Shown here: piece by piece, positions 17,643 to 25,300 of the stretch
Layout: each line of letters starts with the position of its first letter
How positions within the stretch are numbered: the stretch's first letter is position 1
Source of the DNA: HGM04593 sp045647745
GTDB taxonomy: Bacteria > Bacteroidota > Bacteroidia > Bacteroidales > Bacteroidaceae
DNA length: 28,887 nucleotides
Direction: 5' to 3'
NCBI GenBank assembly: GCA_045647745.1
Contig: JAZRMQ010000050.1
Span: 1-28,887, forward strand
The notes under the pieces: generated by a model
The model's database searches: none
Seen by the model: the letters and a program-made list of their open reading frames with translations, nothing else
What the model was told of the DNA's origin: nothing
Position numbers and translations under genes: made by a program

Positions 17643-18566
17643 TTAAATTCCACGCTTAACCCTTGCAATATCAACCTCTATCTGAAAGCGCAGGGCATTA
17701 ACATTATCAAAACTCTGCTCTCCGCGCAAACGGCGCACAAATTGCACGGTAATATCCTTGCCGTATATATCACCCTCAAAGCCTATAATATGCACCTCGA
17801 GAGTGCGCTCCTTGCCGCTTGCCACAGTGGGCTTGATGCCAATGTTCATCACACCGCTGAACGAGCTTCCGCAATGCGTTACAACAGTCTCATAAACTCC
17901 GTCGGCCGGCAACATCTGCTCCTTATCGGCGAGGGATATATTTGCCGTTGGAAAGCCTAGCACACGCCCAATGCCTGCGCCGTGCACAACAACACCCGAC
18001 AAGGCATACTCGCGCCCAAGCAGCGAAGCTGCAAGCTCCACGTCCCCGGCCAACAAAGCCCGACGCACAGCCGATGAGCTCACAGCAATATCATCAATAA
18101 CAAAAGGTTGCGTGCCAAAAATCTCAACGCCCAGCTCCTTGCCATAGGCAATATATTGTTCAAGCCCTTCGCCGGGAACAGGCTTGCCAAAATGATGGTC
18201 GTAGCCCACGGCGAGCAACTGCACACCCAAACGCTCAACAAGCACCTCACGCATAAAACGCTCGGCCGACAGCGCTGCCATTGCACTATCAAAATCGAGC
18301 AACACACAAATATCTACTCCGGCAGCCTCGAGCAGCCTCTGTTTTTCACAGCCCGGAGTGAGCAGAAAAGGCTCGCAGCTCTTGTTAAAAAGCGAGCGTG
18401 GATGGGTGGCAAATGTCACCACCATAAGCGGAAGCCCCCTTTCGGCAGCCGCAGCTCGCAGCTCGCCAAGCATTGCCGCGTGCCCTCTGTGCAGCCCATC
18501 GAATGACCCGATAGTGGCTGCACACGGTCTTTTGTCGTATTCTAATATATTGGTTACTACCTGCAT
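17643..18566 (-). CDS. ribF: Bifunctional riboflavin kinase / FAD synthetase
   Basis: The protein converts riboflavin to FMN and then FAD. Its 307 residues have the normal two-domain layout. The N-terminal FMN-adenylyltransferase half carries TIGSFDGLHRGHAAML and VGYDHHFGK. The C-terminal riboflavin kinase half carries GIGRVLGFPTANISL, GVMNIGIKPTV and LEVHIIGFEGDIYGKDITVQFVRRLR. The ATG at 18566 (MQVVTNIL) lies 11 bases after the HAD stop codon and is preferred to the GTG at 18596, which overlaps the HAD gene. FAD and FMN supply would serve flavoproteins such as the flavodiiron protein elsewhere in this window, but that is general metabolism rather than evidence of a link. Confidence 0.96.
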   Translation of the reverse strand: MQVVTNILEYDKRPCAATIGSFDGLHRGHAAMLGELRAAAAERGLPLMVVTFATHPRSLFNKSCEPFLLTPGCEKQRLLEAAGVDICVLLDFDSAMAALSAERFMREVLVERLGVQLLAVGYDHHFGKPVPGEGLEQYIAYGKELGVEIFGTQPFVIDDIAVSSSAVRRALLAGDVELAASLLGREYALSGVVVHGAGIGRVLGFPTANISLADKEQMLPADGVYETVVTHCGSSFSGVMNIGIKPTVASGKERTLEVHIIGFEGDIYGKDITVQFVRRLRGEQSFDNVNALRFQIEVDIARVKRGI

Positions 18567-18577
18567 AATCTTATTTT

Positions 18578-19213
18578 TTAAAACAGTCCCTCCCACGATG
18601 CGTTACGCTCCACAAGCACTGCATCAATGCCTAAAGCGCGGGCGGCGGCGCAATTCTCGGCCGAGTCGTCAAAGAAAAGACAATCGGCTGCGGCAACGCC
18701 CTCACTCTCGAGCAGAGAGAGAAAAATCTCAGGCTCGGGCTTGCGGCGGTGCATAAGGTAAGAGAGGTAGAGTGCATCGAAACAATCCGACGGCAGCTTA
18801 CCGCAAGTGTCCATAAAAATTTGCTCTATCCGTGGCCAGTGACCGCTGTTGGTGTTGCTGAGCATCACAACCCGATAGCCGGCCTTGCGCAACTCACTCA
18901 GACGCTGCAATTTTTCAACAGCAACGCTGCCAAGCATCAGGTTCCACACACGCTGCACCTCATCGTCGAGTCTTGCGCCCATCTGCTCGGCCACAGTTGC
19001 GGGAATAAAAGATTTTATATAACCGAACATCTCATCGGTAGCAATGTCGCCACGGTCATATTTCATCATTGTTGCGTTCATCAGACAGCCCTGCTCGGTG
19101 AGCATTGCCGATGGCACGCCAAGCGACACCATTGCCGCAAAAGAACGGTCGACAAACAGGTCAATGACAATACCGCCCAAATCAAATATCAGCACCTTTT
19201 TACCGGATAACAT
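18578..19213 (-). CDS. HAD-family hydrolase (YihX-like)
   Basis: This 211-residue protein has all four haloacid-dehalogenase motifs: the nucleophile D11 in IFDLGGIVIDL, S in VVMLSNTNSGHW, K in HRRKPEPEIF, and DD in CLFFDDSAENCAAARALG. An alpha-helical cap lies between motifs I and II, as in subclass IA. The second Asp of the usual DxD is glycine (DLG), as in YihX-type enzymes. These are usually small-molecule phosphatases, for example on sugar phosphates; the substrate is not known here. It is the first gene of a unit with ribF and CPBP, behind a good promoter. A flavin-nucleotide phosphatase role next to ribF is conceivable but unsupported. Confidence 0.9.
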   Translation of the reverse strand: MLSGKKVLIFDLGGIVIDLFVDRSFAAMVSLGVPSAMLTEQGCLMNATMMKYDRGDIATDEMFGYIKSFIPATVAEQMGARLDDEVQRVWNLMLGSVAVEKLQRLSELRKAGYRVVMLSNTNSGHWPRIEQIFMDTCGKLPSDCFDALYLSYLMHRRKPEPEIFLSLLESEGVAAADCLFFDDSAENCAAARALGIDAVLVERNASWEGLF

Positions 19214-19259
19214 AAAGTATCTTTTTATTAACTATCGGCTTTTTGCGATTACATTATCG

Positions 19260-19292
19260 CAAATTTACATAAAAAATGCCTTATACCGCAAA
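19260..19292 (-). promoter_or_regulatory. Promoter of the HAD-ribF-CPBP unit
   Basis: On the minus strand TTTG (19292-19289) is followed 21 nt later by TAAATTTG (19267-19260), fitting the Bacteroidota -33/-7 consensus. Transcription would start about 40 nt upstream of the HAD ATG at 19213. Confidence 0.7.
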
Positions 19293-19370
19293 TTTTATAT
19301 AAATTTGCCATTGTTGCACCTAACAACAACCAAATCAGCCGATAATAAAATTTAACATAATTTAACAAAC

Positions 19371-19378
19371 GGGGGGGG
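19371..19378 (+). repeat. G8 homopolymer tract upstream of the ABC exporter
   Basis: Eight consecutive G occur in an otherwise A/T-rich intergenic stretch. Their right end lies 18 nt before the -7 box TACATTTG at 19397-19404. The tract thus occupies the place where a -33 TTTG would be expected. Confidence 0.9.
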
Positions 19379-19396
19379 TAATTTGAGAAAATACAT

Positions 19397-19404
19397 TACA
19401 TTTG
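19397..19404 (+). promoter_or_regulatory. -7 box for the ABC exporter genes
   Basis: TACATTTG fits TAnnTTTG. There is no TTTG at the right distance; the G8 tract lies there instead. The box is about 30 nt upstream of the ATG at 19435, giving a leader of about 25 nt. This also argues against the TTG start at 19402, which lies inside the box. Confidence 0.55.
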
Positions 19405-19434
19405 CCCCTGAATTTAAACAAAAGAGAAGATTGT

Positions 19435-20355
19435 ATGGATTTTATAAGAGTTGAAAACATCACAAAAAGGTATTCGGGGCACACAGCCCTCGACGATGTT
19501 TCGTTGTCAATACCACAAGGCTCCATATATGGCTTGCTAGGGCCTAACGGAGCCGGAAAAACCACACTGCTGCGCATCATCAACCGCATAATTGTGCCCG
19601 ATGCAGGACGCGTGACACTCAACGGCAAGGAGATTACAGCCGATGATATTCGTTACATTGGCTATATGCCCGAGGAGCGAGGACTCTACAAAAAGATGAA
19701 ACTTGGCGAACAGGCAGTTTTCTTTGCAAGAATAAAGGGCTTATCGCACAAAGAGGCTACACAAAAGGCAAAGATGTGGTTCGAGAAGTTCGGCATCGAG
19801 GATTGGTGGAACAAAAAGGTGGGCGACCTGTCGAAAGGTATGGCACAAAAGGTGCAGTTCATCGTAACAGTGCTGCACGAGCCCAAGCTGCTGATTTTTG
19901 ACGAGCCATTCTCGGGCTTTGACCCCATCAACGCCAACCTGTTGAAAGAGGAGATTCTTGCACTGCGCGACAAAGGCGCTACAATTATCTTCTCAACACA
20001 CAATATGTCATCGGTAGAGGAGCTGTGCGACCACATTACGCTCATTGACAAATCGCACAACATTCTCTCGGGAAATGTCGATGAGATACGCCACAGCCAC
20101 GGAACAAACATTTTTGAGATAAACTACCGTGGCAGCGAGCAAAAACTAAAGGAGGCAATATCGGGACTCTGCTCGGTGATGACAACAGAGAGCTCAACAA
20201 TAGGCATAAACAAGGCTAAAATTCACATTGCCGACGACAACGAGGTTCGTAGCGTAATTGCAGCCGTCAACGAGAGTGTAGAGCTACGCTCCTTCAGCGA
20301 GGTAATACCCACAATGAACGATATATTCATACGCGCGGTAAACCACAATGTATAA
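19435..20355 (+). CDS. ABC transporter ATP-binding protein (NatA-like)
   Basis: This 306-residue ATPase drives the permease encoded next. It shows Walker A GPNGAGKT (residues 36-43), signature LSKGMAQKVQF (starting about residue 132), Walker B LLIFDEPFSGFDP with D156-E157, and the H-loop STHNMSS. The last roughly 80 residues (NIFEINYRG...IRAVNHN) form the small C-terminal domain (DUF4162) common in this ABC-2 group. The best annotated relatives are NatA-type sodium exporters and general ABC-2 exporters; substrate specificity is not predictable. The ATG at 19435 precedes the conserved MDFIRVENITKRY start. Confidence 0.93.
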   Translation: MDFIRVENITKRYSGHTALDDVSLSIPQGSIYGLLGPNGAGKTTLLRIINRIIVPDAGRVTLNGKEITADDIRYIGYMPEERGLYKKMKLGEQAVFFARIKGLSHKEATQKAKMWFEKFGIEDWWNKKVGDLSKGMAQKVQFIVTVLHEPKLLIFDEPFSGFDPINANLLKEEILALRDKGATIIFSTHNMSSVEELCDHITLIDKSHNILSGNVDEIRHSHGTNIFEINYRGSEQKLKEAISGLCSVMTTESSTIGINKAKIHIADDNEVRSVIAAVNESVELRSFSEVIPTMNDIFIRAVNHNV

Positions 20356-20373
20356 CAGACAAAGAGAAAAAAG

Positions 20374-21687
20374 ATGAAAAACAAGATAGGAATTATCGTA
20401 AGCCGAGAGTTTAACGAGCGAGTGCAAAAAAAATCATTTATCATCACCACCCTGCTCACTCCGCTTTTAATGCTGCTGCTGATGTTTGCCCCGATGCTTA
20501 TATCGGGATACTCCGACGAGAGCGCAAAGACAATTGCAGTTGTTGATGACAGTAACATAATCGCCCAACAGCTCACAAACACCGATGAGATAATATTTGA
20601 GCAGACGTCGTTGCCATTGGAAATTGCACGCAATGAATATGCCGATGATTATGCAATCCTGTACATTGGCAAAGACATTGTAAACAACCCCACCGATGCA
20701 CAACTCTACACCAACGGAACAGCAGCAATGAGCACAGAATTCAATATTGCCTCGCAACTGACAATGGCTGTGCAAAAGGAGAAGATGAAGATATACAATG
20801 TTGAGCAACAGGTTATGAGAGAGTTGAACACCAACGTTGCACTACAATCGTTGAAAAACAAACAGAGCGATGACAGTGCCGAGAGCTCATCAACAATGGT
20901 TGCATCGGTGCTGGCATACGTGCTGAGTTTCATTCTTTATATGTTCCTGTTGCTGTATGGCGCAATGGTGATGCAGTCAGTTATCGAAGAGAAGAATAAC
21001 CGCGTGCTCGAGGTGCTGGTATCGACAGTGCGACCCTTTGAGATGATGATGGGAAAAATCCTTGGCATTGCAAGCGTGGCACTGCTGCAAATTATAATAT
21101 GGATAGTCTTTATCTCAAGCATTGCATATTTTGTATTGCCACACATACTGCCCGAAGAGATTTTGGCAGCAATGGCGATGCTCAAACAAGGCGTTCCGGC
21201 ATCGGCACTGGACGGCGGCGCCGAGATGGGAATGTTGCAGGCAATATTAATGCTGAGCAATATAAAATATGTGGGTGGCATCATTGTGTGGCTGTTGGTA
21301 TTTGTCTTTGGAGGATTTTTGCTCTACGCAGCAATGTTCGCAGCAGTGGGTTCGGCAGTCGATAGCCCGCAGGATGCACAGCAATTGCAAACACCCATTA
21401 TGTTGCCAATCATATTGGCACTGTTCGTGATGCTGTCGGTCATCAACGACCCATCATCAGACGTTGCCTTTTGGTTCTCTATAATACCATTTACATCGCC
21501 CATTGTGATGATGGCGCGTATCCCTTACGAGATACCAATGTGGGAGGTCTGCCTGTCGGCAATTCTGCTCTATGTAACCTTTATCTTTGTTGTGTGGGGC
21601 GCAGGAAAGATTTACCGAGTGGGAATACTAATGCACGGTAAAAAACCAACCATCAAAGAACTCATTCGCTGGATGCGATATAAATAA
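20374..21687 (+). CDS. ABC-2 type transporter permease (NatB-like)
   Basis: This 437-residue membrane protein has one N-terminal transmembrane helix (about residues 27-46). An extracytoplasmic domain of about 130 residues follows, then a cluster of five or so helices from about residue 180 to 410 (SSTMVASVLAYVLSFILYMFLLLYGAMVM and onward). The layout and the stretch MVMQSVIEEKNNRVLEVLVSTVRPFEMMMGKILG are typical of ABC-2 permeases of the NatB/YhaP type. The start lies 18 bases after the ATPase stop codon, so the two genes form one exporter. A strong hairpin terminator follows at 21705-21746. Confidence 0.93.
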   Translation: MKNKIGIIVSREFNERVQKKSFIITTLLTPLLMLLLMFAPMLISGYSDESAKTIAVVDDSNIIAQQLTNTDEIIFEQTSLPLEIARNEYADDYAILYIGKDIVNNPTDAQLYTNGTAAMSTEFNIASQLTMAVQKEKMKIYNVEQQVMRELNTNVALQSLKNKQSDDSAESSSTMVASVLAYVLSFILYMFLLLYGAMVMQSVIEEKNNRVLEVLVSTVRPFEMMMGKILGIASVALLQIIIWIVFISSIAYFVLPHILPEEILAAMAMLKQGVPASALDGGAEMGMLQAILMLSNIKYVGGIIVWLLVFVFGGFLLYAAMFAAVGSAVDSPQDAQQLQTPIMLPIILALFVMLSVINDPSSDVAFWFSIIPFTSPIVMMARIPYEIPMWEVCLSAILLYVTFIFVVWGAGKIYRVGILMHGKKPTIKELIRWMRYK

Positions 21688-21704
21688 CAGCCATACAGGC
21701 CAAT

Positions 21705-21746
21705 AAAATTGTGATAAAGTCACAAATGTGGCTTTATCACAATTTT
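21705..21746 (+). terminator. Rho-independent terminator after the ABC exporter
   Basis: A 15-nt arm (21705-21719) pairs perfectly with 21732-21746. The middle adds CACA/TGTG, so the stem extends close to the tip. The right arm ends in a T-run. It separates the exporter from the tRNA promoter. Confidence 0.9.
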
Positions 21747-21758
21747 TAATACGAAAAA

Positions 21759-21790
21759 TTTGCAATGTACAAGTTTTTGCCCTACCTTTG
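21759..21790 (+). promoter_or_regulatory. Consensus Bacteroidota promoter of the tRNA gene
   Basis: TTTG at 21759-21762, a spacer of exactly 20 nt, and TACCTTTG at 21783-21790 match the -33/-7 consensus. The tRNA starts 25 nt further on. Confidence 0.85.
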
Positions 21791-21815
21791 CGCAGTATTT
21801 CAAAAAGAGGTACAC

Positions 21816-21889
21816 GGGCTTTTAGCTCAGTCGGTTAGAGCAACAGACTCATAATCTGGAGGTCCTAGGTTCAAGTCCTAGATGGCCCA
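21816..21889 (+). tRNA. tRNA with CAU anticodon (elongator Met, possibly Ile2)
   Basis: The 74-nt cloverleaf has D-stem GCTC/GAGC, anticodon loop CTCATAA (CAU), a 5-nt variable loop, T-stem CTAGG/CCTAG with loop TTCAAGT, and discriminator A. CCA is not encoded, as usual in this phylum. Two pairs are irregular: T6-T67 in the acceptor stem and A27-G43 at the top of the anticodon stem. CAU fits elongator methionine, but a lysidine-modified isoleucine tRNA has the same gene anticodon, and the sequence does not let me decide. Its 3' end is duplicated at 22026. Confidence 0.88.
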
Positions 21890-21935
21890 CGAAGAGAATC
21901 GCATTCTGCGGTTCTCTTTTTTTATTGTAGGACTT
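21871..21935 (+). repeat. Direct repeat copy 1: tRNA 3' end plus terminator
   Basis: These 65 nt cover the last 19 nt of the tRNA, its terminator and 12 nt beyond. They recur at 22026-22090 with 63 of 65 positions identical. The two differences lie at 21903 and 21907, in the terminator hairpin. Confidence 0.95.
21892..21923 (+). terminator. Terminator of the tRNA gene
   Basis: The 12-nt arm 21892-21903 pairs with 21907-21918 (one T-G wobble) around loop TTC, followed by T up to 21923. Confidence 0.9.
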
Positions 21936-21953
21936 GCCCCTACGGTTATCTCC

Positions 21954-21999
21954 TTCGTTCTATTCATTTGCACCGGCTACGCCGACAGCAAATAACGAA
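21954..21999. repeat. Inverted repeat between the two tRNA-end copies
   Basis: TTCGTT (21954-21959) and ATTTGC (21966-21971) are complementary to AACGAA (21994-21999) and GCAAAT (21988-21993). The left side has a 6-nt bulge; a small GGC-TAC-GCC stem lies at the tip. A further 5-bp stem, GTCTC/GAGAC, follows at 22008-22020. Confidence 0.65.
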
Positions 22000-22025
22000 G
22001 TCGATGGGTCTCTACGAGACAAGTC

Positions 22026-22090
22026 TCAAGTCCTAGATGGCCCACGAAGAGAATCGCTTTCAGCGGTTCTCTTTTTTTATTGTAGGACTT
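22026..22090 (+). repeat. Direct repeat copy 2: orphan tRNA 3' end plus terminator
   Basis: This copy lies 155 bp downstream of copy 1 and begins abruptly at the tRNA T-loop with no 5' part, so it cannot make a tRNA. Its terminator hairpin is intact. The sequence from 22091 to 22307 shows no credible gene. Confidence 0.95.
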
Positions 22091-22307
22091 TGACAACACT
22101 GCCTTATCGCATCCCGCAGGGCGTGACTGCTCCACGCTGCCTGCGACCAACTGCTGTCAGTCTTGTCGAAACTTCGCCATTAAGCTCAGCTTTCACCTGC
22201 GGTTATTGAAAGACATTCGTATGGCGTGATTAAAGAATTTATTATCTATTACTATGAAAAACAATAACTATTCTGTAGCTCTTTAAAGGATGGTTGTCTT
22301 TTTTATA

Positions 22308-22348
22308 AAACAATAAACCTCTCGGCAGTGCCGAGAGGTTTATTGTTT
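22308..22348 (-). terminator. Strong terminator of the GH95 gene
   Basis: A perfect 19-bp stem (22308-22326 with 22330-22348) with a 3-nt loop lies about 15 nt past the GH95 stop codon. Its outer part is A/T-rich on both sides, so it could work on either strand. Confidence 0.92.
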
Positions 22349-22363
22349 GAGGTATTATACAAA

Positions 22364-25300
22364 TTACTTGTTGAATTTCTTTACGCCATCCTGAATATAT
22401 ACCTGACCAACAGGCACATTCTGAATGCGACGACCATTGAGGTCATATATTGCACCATTCTTTACATTACTGGCTGCAACCGCCTCGATTGATGTAGCTG
22501 TTGTAAAGTCAATCTCAACAACATCATCCTTTACACAAGGAATTGTTACAATGCCGTGCTGGTCAACTGTTACAGCAACCTCTTTGCCATTAACCTTGAT
22601 GCTTGCCTTGTGAGTATCCATTGCACCGCGTGCGCAACGAACCTTGAGCTCTGCACCTGCATTGCTTGTGATGGTTGCCTTCTGGCACTTACCGTCGAGC
22701 CAGTTGAAGCCTACAACAAAGTTACCCATAGCCTTCATACCTGTTACAGTACCCTGCTTCTTCCAAACGGTTGGCAAAGCAGGAAGAATATTCACGTAAC
22801 CGTGTGCACTCTGCAACAGCATCTCGGCAATACCTGAGCAAACACCGAAGTTTCCATCAATCTGGAATGGAGCGTGTGAGTCGAAGAGGTTGTAGTAGAT
22901 ACCACCCTGACCTTGGTCTGTGCCGTATGTTGTTGAGTGCTTCAATGCGTTCTTGATGATGATGTGAGCGTGGTCGCCATCCTGTGCACGTGCCCAGAGG
23001 TTCACCTTCCAACCCATTGACCAACCGGTAGCAGCATCACCACGATGCTTGAGGGCGTTCACTGCAGGAACAAAATACTCGCTCTCGGGAGTAATCTGGT
23101 CCATTGGGAACAGTGCCATCAGGTGCGAAATGTGGCGGTGGCCTCTCTCACCTACTGAGTATGGAGAGTACTTCCACTCGCGAAGCAATAGATCACCTTT
23201 CTTCACACCGTTGAAAGGATTACCCCAAGCGCCATCGTATGTCTCGGTGTGCAAGCCCTTGTCTGTCTTCTCAAGGTAAAGAGCAAGCTTGTCGAGCTGC
23301 GCCTGTGAAAGACCTGTATTCTCTGCACCAAGAATCTTAACAGCATCGCTCAAATTCTGGAACAGATAGCTAATCATCTGCTGTGCGTGAGCTGTACCGT
23401 CCTCCTTCTCGTTTCCGTGCTGTTCGGCACTGAACTCATCGGGGGCAACGTATGTGTCATCGTTTACTCTGCGGTCCTTAATCAAACGATGGAACCAGAA
23501 CTCAGCACAATCCCACATCACAGGGAATGCCTTCTTCAAGAACTCCTTGTCCTGTGTATAACGATAGTGTGTCCACAAGTGGCTTGTGTACCATACGTTG
23601 GCAACAAGATAGTTATCGCCCCAAGTACTCATACTATTGTAGAGTGAAGACTCTGTCAATACGCTCCAACCGTGACCGGCATTATACTGCTGACCGACCT
23701 TCTTCCAGCCGCTACTCTGCGCACCGCGGATGATGAAGTTCACAAAAGGTTTGTGGAGGTCGCTGAGGTTAGTAATCTCAGTTGGCCAATAGTTCATCTG
23801 GATGTTGATGTTTGTGTGAACGTCTGAGTTCCAAGGAGAATCGGTACCACGGTCGTTCCAGATACCCTGAAGGTTGTTTGGAGCGGCAATAGGCTTGCGG
23901 TTTGAACTGATTGCCAAATAACGGCCATAGTGGAAATAGAGCTGCTCAAGGAACAGGTGGTCGTTTTCTGTGCTGTTCGCGTTTGAATTGTTTGGATAAT
24001 ATTTATCAACCAAAGCCTTTGTATCTACTGTTGGAGTTGTTAGACCAAGGTCGAATGTCATACGCTTGGTGATTGCTGTAAAATCGGCGATGTGAGCAGC
24101 CTCAACAGCTGCGTAACCCTTGTTGGCAGCTGCCTCAATCTCGGCCTTCACACGCTCATTTACCTGAGCAGGAGTCTCGGTTGTAAAGTAGTTGTTAAGG
24201 ACTTCCATATCACCGTTGAAGTTTGTTGCACCCTTAAGATAGAATGTAACCTCTGTAGCGTTCTTCACAGTGATTCCCTTACCTGTAGATGTAACTGTTG
24301 CATTCTCGTCAGCAACAACGTGCAAACGTGTAGCATAGTTAACCGATGTCATAGCACCTGTAAACTCAGCAACATTGCCGTTGTATGTAACAGCACCGGC
24401 ACCGATACCGGCACCCGGCTCCAATGAGAATGTGAGGTTGAGTTTGTCTGCGCCCTCGCTCTTGTACTGACCTGCGATTACCTGGTCGGGGGCAGAGCTG
24501 AAATACTTGCGTACCTGCTTTGTTCCATTAGCGTTCTTGAACTCAACGCCTGCGATACCCTCCTCAATGTCGAGGTAGCGTACATAGTCGGTAACGCCCT
24601 CGTAAACGGCGTTGTCGTTGTTTGCAATGAACAGTGAACCGAAGTTCATAAATGTACGGTTACCACTGCCTGCACCGACTTCGTTTGCAGGACCGCTCCA
24701 AAGAGTCTTTTCGTTGAATTGGAGTTCCTCGGTGCGTACACCGCCGAATACCATACAGCCGAGCTCACCGTTACCGAGTGGCAATGCGTACTCCATCCAA
24801 GGATTGCTTACACCTGCAGCCTCGGCCGATGTTGTATACCACAATGTGTTAGGGTTCTTTGGAGAGAATGAAGCAACACCCTCAATCTCAGAAATCTCGT
24901 GGATGTACTCATCGGGATAGTCAGCACAGTCAACCTCCTCAAGGAAGAACTTGCTACCTGTATCATTGTCTTTCGCTGATGATGAGTTCCACAAAGCAAG
25001 GAAATTTCCGCGCTTATTCCAATAGTTGTTTCCCGAACCTGCTAATTTGATGTAACTAGGATTCGTTGAATTAAAAGTGAGCGTTCCATCAAATTTTGTT
25101 GTGTATGAGCCATCCTCGGGAGCAACCATTGTTGCACGTGCGCCATCCTCGCTGCCTTTCATTCCAAGCACCTTTGAAAGACCTGTAGAATAGTTGTAGA
25201 TTTTGTAGGCAGAACCATCCTGCACAAACGCCCAAAGACCTCGATTGTCGCGTGGAGTGTTTGTATTTGTAAGCAACAGATTGCCACCCTCAACATAATC

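Noticed and set aside
19402..19434. Upstream in-frame extension of the ABC ATPase
   Set aside because: The TTG start lies within the -7 promoter box; the ATG at 19435 precedes the conserved N-terminus.
21934..22209. A 91-codon plus-strand ORF across the second tRNA-end repeat
   Set aside because: It runs straight through the repeat and the terminator hairpin, has no recognisable start region, and its composition looks like translated non-coding sequence.
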